From JACPPO01 sp965262505 (GTDB taxonomy: Bacteria; Acidobacteriota; Vicinamibacteria; Vicinamibacterales; UBA2999), in contig CBDHFM010000030.1 in NCBI GenBank assembly GCA_965262505.1, positions 4,588,001 through 4,652,000 of the forward strand: a stretch of DNA of 64,000 nt, given 5' to 3'. The notes beneath the pieces are model-generated. The model saw only the letters and a list, made by a program, of their open reading frames with translations. It had not been told where the DNA came from and made no database searches. Below are positions 47,663 through 56,168 of the stretch, in pieces. The stretch's first letter is position 1. Each line of letters begins with the position of its first letter. Both the position numbers and the translations under genes were made by a program.

Positions 47663-48129
47663 CGACCGGGCGCAAGCGGGTGGCCGCGGTGGTGCTGCTG
47701 CGCGAGCCGGACGGCGCCGTGCTGCTACAACACCGCGACGACAAACCGGGCTTGCCACACGCGAATCTGTGGGTACCACCGGGCGGTCACTGTGAAGACG
47801 AAGAAGCGTTTCTTCCCTGCGCCGAGCGAGAATTCCACGAGGAGACCGAGTACCGCTGCCAAAACCTGCGCTTCCTCACCGAGTTCGATGTTGATGACAT
47901 TCCGCATTCGCCTCCGTTGCGGCTGGCCATCTACTGGGAGACCTACGACGGACATCAGGCGGTCTTCTGCAAGGAAGGACAGGCTCTCGAGTTCATTCCT
48001 CGCAGCCGGGCACGGGAGCTCGAGGTGCCCGAGTTTCTCATCGATGTCTGGGATCAGGCGTTGAGCGCCTGGCGTGCTTACGCAGCGAACACGAGTGACG
48101 CGGATGTCCAGCACACGCGACGCGACTGA
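47659..48129 (+). CDS. Nudix hydrolase
   Basis: 156 residues. The Nudix box is complete: G-x5-E-x7-REFHEETEY, within GGHCEDEEAFLPCAEREFHE (about residues 47-66). It hydrolyses nucleoside diphosphates linked to another group; in this setting, possibly a nucleotide sugar (GDP-mannose hydrolase-like housekeeping). GTG start overlaps the SDR stop. Its 3' end overlaps paralogue 5 by 26 bases. Confidence 0.85.
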   Translation: MTTGRKRVAAVVLLREPDGAVLLQHRDDKPGLPHANLWVPPGGHCEDEEAFLPCAEREFHEETEYRCQNLRFLTEFDVDDIPHSPPLRLAIYWETYDGHQAVFCKEGQALEFIPRSRARELEVPEFLIDVWDQALSAWRAYAANTSDADVQHTRRD

Positions 48130-49324
48130 ACCACGCGCGCGGTCCTTTGATGTCGTGACCGCAGTGTGGGGAAAGGACTACCGGCAGCTGTTTCTCGACG
48201 TGTGCGTCCCGAATCAGTTGACGCCCGGGAATCTGGGCGCCCTGCCTGCAGGTTCACGCTACAGGGTGTTCACGTCAAAGGACGACGCCGAGGTGTTGAG
48301 GTCGAGCCGGGCCCTGCGTCAGGTCAACGAGTTGATGCTGGTAGACGTGGTCGTCGTCCGCGAGCTGTCGGCATTATCCAGGAACAAGTTCACTCGGATT
48401 CGGATCTGTCATCGTCGTGCGATAGCCGACGCACGTGAGTCTTGTGCGGCGCTCATTTTTCTGTGCCCCGATCATTTCATGAGTGAGGGAGCTCTTGCCG
48501 CAGTGCTTCGGCGACACGAGGCAGGAAGTCGAGCCGTGGTGTGCAGTGGCATCCGCGTGGAGCGCGCCGCGTTTCTCGACGCGCTTCATGCGCGCGGAGG
48601 TGTTCGCGGCGTGGCACCACGCGATCTGGTATCCCTGGCGCTCGACCATCTGCACCCAGCCGAGCGTTCCCAGATGGTCGACCGCGACCGCAACGCACTT
48701 GAACCGGCCGGTGTATTTTGGACGGTGCCCGGAGAAGGTATCCTCGCACGGTACTTCCGACTACATCCGGTCATGGTCGATCCTCTTCGTCCCGAGGCGT
48801 TGCTCGAGGGCACGATTGACGGACACTACGTGCGACGATCGTGCCCGCTTCGCGACCAGGTCCACGTCGTCTCAGATTCGGACGAGCTCTCCCTTTTCGA
48901 AATGTCAAATGTCGACGCGCTCGTTATAGGGACTGGCCCTGGAAGGAGATTGGTCTGGCGAGCCGCGACGATGATGAGTCGCTGTGACGCACATCAGCAG
49001 TGGTACTGGACTCGACCGATTCGGCTTCACGTTCGCGACGTCGGGTCTGCCTGGAGTTCAGTAGAACGGGATTCAGCGCGTTTTGCGGACCAGGTCACGA
49101 GACTATGGGCCGCGCGCCGATGGCTGACATTTCGCTACCTGAAGGTGCGTTGGGGGCGTGCAGCGAAGACATTCTCGACACGGCAGCTGCGCCGTTCCGC
49201 TGTGCGACTGACGAATTCGGCAGCGCGAGCCGTCAAGCAGCTTCGCCTTCGCAAGCGGTCGGCGCGCGTGGTGCGCCGCGCGCGGAGGCGTGCGCGCCGC
49301 TCCGTTGCGCTCCTGACGAGGTGA
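48104..49324 (+). CDS. paralogue 5 of the PNQL family
   Basis: 406 residues. DVVTAVWGKDYRQLFLDVC, VPNQLTPGNLGALPAGSRYR, LCPDHFMSEGAL, SGIRVERAAFL, LALDHLHPAERSQMV, FRLHPVMVDP, HVVSDSDELSLFEM, WYWTRPIRLH. With paralogue 6 it forms a second subgroup: PDHFMSEG instead of xDFVFSE, VPGEGILxR before the LHP block, and a tail lacking the KQVxRPxK block but rich in RR/RA repeats (RRARRRARRS). ATG 48104 is chosen for its distance to the first conserved block. Confidence 0.75.
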   Translation: MSSTRDATEPRARSFDVVTAVWGKDYRQLFLDVCVPNQLTPGNLGALPAGSRYRVFTSKDDAEVLRSSRALRQVNELMLVDVVVVRELSALSRNKFTRIRICHRRAIADARESCAALIFLCPDHFMSEGALAAVLRRHEAGSRAVVCSGIRVERAAFLDALHARGGVRGVAPRDLVSLALDHLHPAERSQMVDRDRNALEPAGVFWTVPGEGILARYFRLHPVMVDPLRPEALLEGTIDGHYVRRSCPLRDQVHVVSDSDELSLFEMSNVDALVIGTGPGRRLVWRAATMMSRCDAHQQWYWTRPIRLHVRDVGSAWSSVERDSARFADQVTRLWAARRWLTFRYLKVRWGRAAKTFSTRQLRRSAVRLTNSAARAVKQLRLRKRSARVVRRARRRARRSVALLTR

Positions 49325-50658
49325 TGACGAGCACGACTTTGACACCGATATCGCCAGGCGCGGCCCCACCCACGCCGTTTCACGTCGTCACGGTCGTCTG
49401 GGGCCGCGCGTACATCGAGCTGTTCCTCGACGTGGCCGTGCCGAACCAGTTGACGCCGGGCAACCTCGGCGCATTGCCCCCCGGCTCGCGCTATCGGGTG
49501 TTCACGACGGCGGAGGACCTCGAGTTGCTCGAAGCCAGTGCGGCGCTCAAGCAGGCGAACGATGTGATTCCGGTGGACCTGGTGGTCGCACCAGAGCTGT
49601 CGAGAGTATCTGACGATCAATTCGTCAGGTTGACCGCTGGCCACAGCCAGGCGCTCAGGAACGCCGCTGACTCTGGCGCGGCCGTCATCTTCCTTGCGCC
49701 AGACCACTTCATGAGCGAGGGAACGCTAGCCGCCGCTGTTCGGCGACAGAGCGGTGGTACCCGCGCAGTTGTCTGCGCCGGCCTCCGGGTGCAGCGGGAG
49801 ACGTTCCTTGCAGCGTTGCACGCACGAGGCGGCGTTCCCGCGCTGCCCCCGCGCGAGCTCGTTGCTCTCGCACTCGGCCATTGGCATGTGTCCACGCGCT
49901 CCCACATGGTCGATAGCGAGTCCAGACCTCGGCGTCCTGTAGGCGTCTATTGGAACGTGCCCGGTGAAGGCATTCTCTCGCGGTGCTTCTACCTGCACCC
50001 GCTGATGGTCGATCCGCTTCGCCGCGATGTGCTTCCGGTTGAGACGATCGACCATCATTACGTGGCGCACGCGTGTCCGGATCGCGATCAGGTTCACGTC
50101 GTGTCTGATTCGGACGAGTTCGTCCTGTTCGAAATCTCGCCCGTTGACGCCGGGCCCACCGTGACCGCCCCGGGTAGGGTCACCCCTTGGCCGACAGCGA
50201 GATATCTCTGTCGCTGTGACTCGCACCAGCAGTCCTACTGGCGGACGCCGATTCGACTCCACGCCGGTGACATCGGCCCCGCGTGGCATTCGGTGGAAGA
50301 GGAGTCGGCCCGCTTCGCTAAGCGCACGATTCGACTGCGCGCTGCGGCTCTCTGGGCGTATCGAACATCCCGCCGCGTCAGGCCATTTCGGCGGCGGGTT
50401 GGCGCGTTCGGCAAGCAGCTTCGCCGTGCGGCCAGGACGTTGTCCGCCAAACGGATGACGCGCGCCGTCGTGCGCGCCGCGAGGCCGATCCGGACGCTTC
50501 AGGATCGAGCGACGCGGACGGGCCGCCACGCGCTGCGGCGGGCGCGCCGCACCGTCGTCGTTCTGGTGCATTCGGCGGTGCGGCCGGTTCATAAGCTGCG
50601 AAAGCGGGCGGCACAGGCGGGCCGGCGGCTGCTGCGACGAGCGAATCTGGCCCATTGA
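49324..50658 (+). CDS. paralogue 6 of the PNQL family
   Basis: 444 residues, ATG overlapping the previous stop (TGATG). HVVTVVWGRAYIELFLDVA, VPNQLTPGNLGALPPGSRYR, LAPDHFMSEGTL, AGLRVQRETFL, LALGHWHVSTRSHMV (HLHP changed to HWHV), FYLHPLMVDP, HVVSDSDEFVLFEI, SYWRTPIRLH. The basic tail is the longest of the six, about 120 residues of RRA/RTL-type repeats. No membrane segment. Function unknown; see the other members. Confidence 0.75.
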   Translation: MTSTTLTPISPGAAPPTPFHVVTVVWGRAYIELFLDVAVPNQLTPGNLGALPPGSRYRVFTTAEDLELLEASAALKQANDVIPVDLVVAPELSRVSDDQFVRLTAGHSQALRNAADSGAAVIFLAPDHFMSEGTLAAAVRRQSGGTRAVVCAGLRVQRETFLAALHARGGVPALPPRELVALALGHWHVSTRSHMVDSESRPRRPVGVYWNVPGEGILSRCFYLHPLMVDPLRRDVLPVETIDHHYVAHACPDRDQVHVVSDSDEFVLFEISPVDAGPTVTAPGRVTPWPTARYLCRCDSHQQSYWRTPIRLHAGDIGPAWHSVEEESARFAKRTIRLRAAALWAYRTSRRVRPFRRRVGAFGKQLRRAARTLSAKRMTRAVVRAARPIRTLQDRATRTGRHALRRARRTVVVLVHSAVRPVHKLRKRAAQAGRRLLRRANLAH

Positions 50659-50672
50659 CGGAGAAAAGAACT

Positions 50673-51479
50673 ATGGGGACGTCGACACGAGGCCGTGAGA
50701 TCGCGCTCGAACGGTGCCGCCGCCGCATTCTGGACCTCTCCCAGCGCGGCGTCGTGCTGCACATCGCGCCCGCCTTCTCGTGCCTCGAACTCGTCGATGC
50801 CGTGTACCACGAGCTGATGCGACGCGATGGCGAGACACAGGACACATTCATCCTGTCGAAAGGCCACGGCTGTCTATCGCAGTACGTCATCCTGGAGGAA
50901 CTAGGCGTTCTCACGGCGGCACACCTGGAGGCGTACTGCAAGCCCGGAGGGTCGCTTGGTTCCCATCCGGACTACGGGGTGCCTGGCATCGAGGCATCGA
51001 CCGGATCGCTCGGGCACGGTCTCGGCGTTGCGGCCGGGATGGCGCTGGCCGACGCGGTGCGCGGCCAGGATCGGTGCGTGTACGTGGTGATGAGTGACGG
51101 GGAGCTGCAGGAAGGCTCCGTGTGGGAGATGATGATGCTCGCCCCCACGCTGCGGCTCACCAGCCTCATCGCGTTGGTGGATCTCAACGGCTTCCAGTCG
51201 CTCGGGCGAACCAGCGAAACCCATCCCAACTTCTACCCCATGAAGGAGAAGGTCGAGGCATTCGGGTGGGAGTGCCGCGAGGTGGACGGCCACGATACCG
51301 CCGCGATCGCGGGCGCCGTGCGCGGCCGGAGCGGAACGGCGCCGCTGATGGTGCTTGGCCGGACGGTGAAAGGCAAGGGCGTCAGCTACATGGAAAACGT
51401 GCCGATCTGGCATTACCGGTCGCCCTCGCCGGAGGAATACCAGCAGGCGGTTCGGGAGCTGCGGCAAGGGATCGCATGA
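50673..51479 (+). CDS. transketolase N-terminal subunit-like
   Basis: 268 residues. Thiamine diphosphate site SDGELQEGSVWE through ALVDLN (about residues 135-165), with GHGCLSQYV and GSLGHGLGVAAG before it: the N-terminal half of a split transketolase. ATG 50673 has GGAG ten bases upstream and is preferred to TTG 50655, which overlaps the preceding stop. Split transketolases in polysaccharide loci are thought to make branched or unusual sugars from a nucleotide-sugar or sugar-phosphate, rather than serve the pentose phosphate pathway. Confidence 0.85.
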   Translation: MGTSTRGREIALERCRRRILDLSQRGVVLHIAPAFSCLELVDAVYHELMRRDGETQDTFILSKGHGCLSQYVILEELGVLTAAHLEAYCKPGGSLGSHPDYGVPGIEASTGSLGHGLGVAAGMALADAVRGQDRCVYVVMSDGELQEGSVWEMMMLAPTLRLTSLIALVDLNGFQSLGRTSETHPNFYPMKEKVEAFGWECREVDGHDTAAIAGAVRGRSGTAPLMVLGRTVKGKGVSYMENVPIWHYRSPSPEEYQQAVRELRQGIA

Positions 51480-52405
51480 GAGACCAGTTCGCCAGGACGT
51501 TGTACGACGTCGCGCAGAAGACCCCGGACGTCTTCATCGTCGTGGCCGATATTTCGCCGGCGGCGAGCATGGCGCCGTTTCGCGCCGAGTTCCCGGATCG
51601 GTTCATCAATGTCGGCGTCGCGGAACAGAGCATGATCGGTTTGTGTGCCGGCCTCGCGCTGCGCGGGTGCCGGCCGTTCGCGTACACCATTGCGACGTTC
51701 TCGATCTATCGTCCGTTCGAGCAGGTGCGCGACGACATCTGTTATCAGAATCTTCCGGTGACAATCGTTGGGATCGGCGCCGGGATCGCCTACTCGACGC
51801 TCGGCGGCACGCACCATGCGCAAGAAGACGTTGCGATCATGTCCGCGCTGCCCAATATGACCGTGCTGGCGCCGTGCGATCCCGCTGAAACGGCCGCCGC
51901 GACGCGCGCAGCCGTCGAGCGCAACGGGCCCGTCTACCTGCGCCTCGGCAAGTCGGGCGAGCCGGACCTGACGTCGCAGGCCGTCGATCCATTTGTGTTC
52001 GGCAGAATCCGTCGCCTCCGGTCGGGTCGCGAGGTCTGCGTCCTCTCGTACGGACCGATTACGAAGATGGCGTTCGACGCCGCCGACGCCATCGAGCGTG
52101 AGAGCGGCGCCACCGTGGCGGTCACCTCGGTGCATACGCTCAAGCCGCTCGACCGCGAAGGCATCGCGCGCGTGCTCCAGCAGTTTGCCACCGTCGTCGT
52201 GCTTGAGGAGCACTCGCCGCGCGGCGGTCTGGGCGGCCAGGTGAAGGAGATTGCATGGGACTTGGGCGCTAGGTGCCGTCTGACGACCCTCAGCCTGCAG
52301 GACGAGTTCATCCACGCGTTCGGGTCCCACGCGTATCTGCTCGGCCGGCACGGCCTGAGCGTCGAGGCGATCATGCGCGCGATACTCACTCCCGTGATCC
52401 CGTAA
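51476..52405 (+). CDS. transketolase C-terminal subunit-like
   Basis: 309 residues: pyrimidine-binding domain (RFINVGVAEQSMIGLCAGLAL with the conserved Glu at about 51) and the C-terminal transketolase domain (VCVLSYGPITKMA, VTSVHTLKPLD, VVVLEEHSPRGGLGG). Starts with ATGA overlap, so it is made together with the N-terminal subunit to form one active enzyme. Intact. Confidence 0.85.
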   Translation: MRDQFARTLYDVAQKTPDVFIVVADISPAASMAPFRAEFPDRFINVGVAEQSMIGLCAGLALRGCRPFAYTIATFSIYRPFEQVRDDICYQNLPVTIVGIGAGIAYSTLGGTHHAQEDVAIMSALPNMTVLAPCDPAETAAATRAAVERNGPVYLRLGKSGEPDLTSQAVDPFVFGRIRRLRSGREVCVLSYGPITKMAFDAADAIERESGATVAVTSVHTLKPLDREGIARVLQQFATVVVLEEHSPRGGLGGQVKEIAWDLGARCRLTTLSLQDEFIHAFGSHAYLLGRHGLSVEAIMRAILTPVIP

Positions 52406-53068
52406 TTGGCGTACATCGATTTCCTGCAGACCGTTCACACGCGCACGCCGCGCGATTACGTCCAGCGCGTCACCGAGTACGACAAGGCTGCATGCGCCGA
52501 GGTCGCACGCCGCTTCGACTATGACTACTGGGATGGCGACCGGCGGTACGGCTATGGCGGATATCATTACGACGGCCGGTGGGTCGGTGTGGCGGCTCGG
52601 CTGGCCGCGCATTACCGGCTGCCGCTTGGTACGAGCGTCCTCGACATCGGCTGCGGGAAAGGGTTCCTGCTGCACGACCTCCGTCAGGCCGTGCCGAACG
52701 CGTCGGTCACGGGCCTCGATATCTCCACGTATGCTCTCGAGCATGCGATTGAGGACGTACGATCGCGTGTCGTGCGAGGTACCGCGGCCCATCTGCCGTT
52801 CGCGGACAAGAGCTTCGATCTCGTGGTCTCGATCAACACGCTTCACAATCTCCGCGTGGCCGAGCTCGATTCAGCTCTCCGCGAAATCGAGCGGGTTAGC
52901 CGCGGCGCCAAGTACGTCGTCGTCGACACCTTCCACGACGAGCGTCAAAAGGTGAACCTCCTGTACTGGCAGCTCACGTGCCAGTGTTTCTACACTCCCG
53001 AAGACTGGCAGTGGTGGTTCGATCGAACCGGGTACTCGGGAGATCACTCGTTTGTCTGCTTCGAGTAG
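52406..53068 (+). CDS. SAM-dependent methyltransferase (class I)
   Basis: 220 residues, TTG start directly after the preceding TAA. SAM motif VLDIGCGKGFLLHDL at about 78-92, then LDIST, AAHLPFADKSFDLVVSINTLHN: a class I core. Unusual aromatic-rich N-terminal stretch (FDYDYWDGDRRYGYGGY). Together with the transketolase pair and the next methyltransferase it could tailor a branched sugar; inference from order only. Confidence 0.8.
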   Translation: MAYIDFLQTVHTRTPRDYVQRVTEYDKAACAEVARRFDYDYWDGDRRYGYGGYHYDGRWVGVAARLAAHYRLPLGTSVLDIGCGKGFLLHDLRQAVPNASVTGLDISTYALEHAIEDVRSRVVRGTAAHLPFADKSFDLVVSINTLHNLRVAELDSALREIERVSRGAKYVVVDTFHDERQKVNLLYWQLTCQCFYTPEDWQWWFDRTGYSGDHSFVCFE

Positions 53069-53071
53069 CTG

Positions 53072-53761
53072 ATGTCAGATTCGCCGACCACGAAGAGAGC
53101 CGCTGATTTGTACCGCGACCTGATGGAGTCCTTCTTCGATACGCCGGAGGTCCCGCTCGGACCGTGGACATCGTACAGCCTCATGTACGACCCCAAGCAC
53201 CTGGCGTTCGTGCTGTCTCGCTACAAGTTCGTCTCGAAGATGCTGCAGGGGAGCGAGCGCGTCATGGAGATCGGCTCTGGGGACGGGATCGGCCTGTCGC
53301 TCGTGGCACAAACGGTCAAGCAGCTGTACGCCGTGGATTGGGATCGGCGGCTGCTCGATGGCAACGCACGGCGGCTCAAGCACCTGTGCAATGTCAGCTA
53401 TGTGCTGGTAGACCTCAATAAGGAGTCGCCGAGTCTCAAGGTTGACGCCGCCTATTGGGTCGACGTGCTCGAGCACCTGGATTCGGCCACCGAATCGATC
53501 GTGATCGAAAATATCCTGAGATGTCTGCCAGACGACGGGGTGCTGATTACAGGAATGCCGAACAAGACGGCAGCCCAGTACGCGAGCCGGCAGAGCAAAG
53601 GGTTGCACATCAACTTGAAGACGCCGGAAGAGTTGCGTGCGCTGATGCAGCGATATTTCCGGAACGTGTTCATGTTCGGGATGAACGACGAGGTGCTGCA
53701 CACCGGGTACGACCCGATGTGCCACTACATCTGGTCGCTGGCCGTCGGGGTGCGGCGGTGA
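53072..53761 (+). CDS. SAM-dependent methyltransferase (class I)
   Basis: 229 residues, three bases after the previous stop. SAM motif VMEIGSGDGIGLSLVA at about 65-80, AVDWDRRLLD, then AAYWVDVLEHLD. Shares little with its neighbour beyond the fold, so it is not a recent duplicate. The C-terminal YDPMCHYIWSLAVG suggests a closed core without extra domains. Substrate unknown. Confidence 0.8.
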   Translation: MSDSPTTKRAADLYRDLMESFFDTPEVPLGPWTSYSLMYDPKHLAFVLSRYKFVSKMLQGSERVMEIGSGDGIGLSLVAQTVKQLYAVDWDRRLLDGNARRLKHLCNVSYVLVDLNKESPSLKVDAAYWVDVLEHLDSATESIVIENILRCLPDDGVLITGMPNKTAAQYASRQSKGLHINLKTPEELRALMQRYFRNVFMFGMNDEVLHTGYDPMCHYIWSLAVGVRR

Positions 53762-53856
53762 CAGGCCGCGCAGACCCAAGCAGGTCGAGCACGCTACGGC
53801 TTGCGCGAAAGGTTAGCTGTGGCGCGGGGGCATAGGCCCCAGCGTTAACGAGGAAC

Positions 53857-53862
53857 AAGGAG
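53857..53862 (+). promoter_or_regulatory. ribosome binding site of the epimerase at 53867
   Basis: AAGGAG four bases before ATG 53867, at the end of a 105-base gap (53762-53866). One of the few genes here with a free-standing Shine-Dalgarno site. The gap also holds a short GGGGC-ATAG-GCCCC hairpin (about 53827-53840), so a new transcription unit may begin here. Confidence 0.4.
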
Positions 53863-53866
53863 ACCG

Positions 53867-54859
53867 ATGAAGACTTACGTGATTCTGGGCGGTGGTGGCG
53901 TATTTGGCGTGCACACTGCCTTCTATCTGTTGGAGCACGCGAACGCGAAGAGGGTGATCTGTGTCGGCCGTAATCCGGAAAAACCGGAGCCCTTCTCACT
54001 GAATCTTGGGAAAGGCGACCCACGGTACGAGTATCAGCAGATTCACATCGTCCACGAGCAGGATCGCCTGTTTGAGTTCTTTGATCGCGTGAAGCCAGAG
54101 GTCATCATTTCGTACGCCGCACAGGGAGAGGGCGCGGTCTCCTGGAAGAAGTCGTGGCGGTTCTTCGATACCAATGGAACAGCCCTCGTGAAGATGTCCG
54201 AGGAGTTGATGTCGCGCCAGTACCTCGAGCGGTTCATTCAGATCGGCACCTCTGAACTGTACGGCTCGGTTGCGCACCCGGCCAAGGAGGACGATCCGAT
54301 CAGGCCCACCAGCCCGTACGCGGCTTCGAAGGCGGCGTTTGATCTGTACCTGCTCTCGGTCTCTGCCACGTTGAAGTTCCGGATGAACATCATCCGTCCA
54401 TCGAACGCCTACGCGCCTGGTCAGCAGCTGCACCGCGTCATCCCTCGCGCCGTGCTGTGTGGCCTCGCGGGTACGAAGTTACCGCTTCAGGGTGGTGGTC
54501 GGGCGGAGAAGTCCTACATTCACGCGCGCGACTTGGCCCGCGCGATCCATCTCGTGTCTGAGAAAGCGCCACTCGGGCGTGTCTACAACGCGGGTCCGCC
54601 CAAGCCGATTTCCATCCGGCATCTCGTCGAGAAGACAGCCGAGGCGCTCGAGATTCCGTTCGAGCAGTTGTGTGAGGTGACGCCAGATCGCCTTGGGCAG
54701 GATTCAAGGTACTGGCTCGACAGCAGTGCCATTAAGACGGACGTCGGCTGGGAGCCGGAAATCTCGCTTGAAGAGGGTCTTCGCGAGATGGTTGCGTGGG
54801 GACGAACGTACCTGCCGCAGCTCGCCGGGATGTCTACCGAGTACGTGCTACGTACTTGA
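53867..54859 (+). CDS. NAD-dependent epimerase/dehydratase (extended SDR)
   Basis: 330 residues. Glycine motif VILGGGGVFGVHTAF, IIRPSNAYAPGQQLHRVIP, the Tyr/Lys pair in YAASKAAFD (about 149-157) and a GTSELYG block. Closest in look to dTDP-glucose 4,6-dehydratase and GDP-mannose dehydratase relatives. The glycine motif is GGGGVFG instead of TGxxGFxG. It opens the last, intact part of the locus that leads to the exporter. Confidence 0.8.
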   Translation: MKTYVILGGGGVFGVHTAFYLLEHANAKRVICVGRNPEKPEPFSLNLGKGDPRYEYQQIHIVHEQDRLFEFFDRVKPEVIISYAAQGEGAVSWKKSWRFFDTNGTALVKMSEELMSRQYLERFIQIGTSELYGSVAHPAKEDDPIRPTSPYAASKAAFDLYLLSVSATLKFRMNIIRPSNAYAPGQQLHRVIPRAVLCGLAGTKLPLQGGGRAEKSYIHARDLARAIHLVSEKAPLGRVYNAGPPKPISIRHLVEKTAEALEIPFEQLCEVTPDRLGQDSRYWLDSSAIKTDVGWEPEISLEEGLREMVAWGRTYLPQLAGMSTEYVLRT

Positions 54860-54881
54860 CCCCCGTCCGCGGCATCACCGC

Positions 54882-56168
54882 ATGAGTTTCACGACGACCA
54901 CGCTGCGGTTTGGTGGCAGGCGAGTGTTGGTCGCTCACCCGAACGAGCGCCAGTACGGCCATCTGGGCCTCGAGATCATCATGTCGCTCGTACGTGCCAG
55001 AGAGACTGACGCCGACGTGTATTTCGTGCGGCCTTCAACGCGGCTGGGCGGCGGCCTTTTCGAGCTGGAGAGCCCGGAAGTCCGCGTGCTCCGCCCTGTG
55101 CTGCCCGTGCGTGAACTGCTGCGGGCCTGTATTTCGTGGCGGGAGCTTCTGGACCGTGTCGACAGGTGGCGCTACAACGTCCGCGAACAGGTCGGGCGAG
55201 AGTGCGTGCGCGAGGCGACGCGCTACGTCGCCAACCAGGGGATGCCGCAGCAGGTCCGCGAAGGCCTGCGTGGCGTTCGGCGGCGGCTCGCGGCCTCGCT
55301 CGAGCGGGCCACCCAGGACCGGCATCAGCAACCGACATATTTCGAACGTCGACGCCTGCGGGAGAGGGTGCCCATCCGTTTGCGTCGCGCGGCGAGCGAG
55401 GAGGCGGCCGCTCAGGCGCGTGCGCACGGGATTCCGCCGGACGCGCCATTAGTGTGCATTCACGCGCGGGAAGCCGGCTACAAACTGGGCAGGGAGGTCC
55501 AGGATATCAAGCCGCACGAGGAACGCGACGATCAGACGCGCAACGCCCAGATCGAGTCCTACTTCGAAGCGGCTAGCTACCTGGTGCAACGCGGCTACAC
55601 CGTGATCCGACTCGGCGATTCCAGCATGAAGCCTATCCATTGCCCAGGCGTGGTGGACCTCGCCACTTCGCCGGCACGCACGAACTTACTCGAGATCTAC
55701 TGTTTGCTCCGGAGTCATCTGCTCATCGCCGGCGAATCGGGCCTCTTGGGTGTCACCTACGTGACGAACACCCCGTTCCTCATGATCAACGTGACTGAAC
55801 CAATCTCCGCCTACCCCATCCGTGCCCCCGGGCTGTTTCTACCGAAGACGGTCGTGGACAAGCGCGATGGGCGGCGCCTCACGAGTCTCGACCTGCTGTC
55901 GCTTGACTACCATCGCCAGTTTCGCGACACGCGCAGGTTTTTGTATATCGATAATTCGCCGGAGGAGATACGGGAAGCGACGCGGGAAATACTCGACTGG
56001 TTGGCTGGTGACTGGACGGAATCGGCGGGCCAGCGCACCTACCACGAGGCCATCATGGCGGCCGCGGCGCAGTTACGGCATAGCTCGCAATACGTGCGGA
56101 AATGGGGTCTCCACGAGGGATTCCTCGGCGACGGGCGCGTGGCGCGCGTTGCCTTGTCGACGCAATGA
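54882..56168 (+). CDS. TIGR04372-type glycosyltransferase
   Basis: 428 residues. RVLVAHPNERQYGHLGLEI near the start; VCIHAREAGYKLG (about 189-201); a 14-residue insert ending RDDQTRNAQIESY; GYTVIRLGDSSMKPI; VVDLATSPARTN; the closing segment GLHEGFLGDGRVAR. Nearly the same architecture as the gene at 57960 and related to that at 33971. The two close copies flank the GT-B-like gene at 56165. ATG 54882 lies 22 bases after the epimerase stop. Substrate unknown. Confidence 0.8.
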   Translation: MSFTTTTLRFGGRRVLVAHPNERQYGHLGLEIIMSLVRARETDADVYFVRPSTRLGGGLFELESPEVRVLRPVLPVRELLRACISWRELLDRVDRWRYNVREQVGRECVREATRYVANQGMPQQVREGLRGVRRRLAASLERATQDRHQQPTYFERRRLRERVPIRLRRAASEEAAAQARAHGIPPDAPLVCIHAREAGYKLGREVQDIKPHEERDDQTRNAQIESYFEAASYLVQRGYTVIRLGDSSMKPIHCPGVVDLATSPARTNLLEIYCLLRSHLLIAGESGLLGVTYVTNTPFLMINVTEPISAYPIRAPGLFLPKTVVDKRDGRRLTSLDLLSLDYHRQFRDTRRFLYIDNSPEEIREATREILDWLAGDWTESAGQRTYHEAIMAAAAQLRHSSQYVRKWGLHEGFLGDGRVARVALSTQ

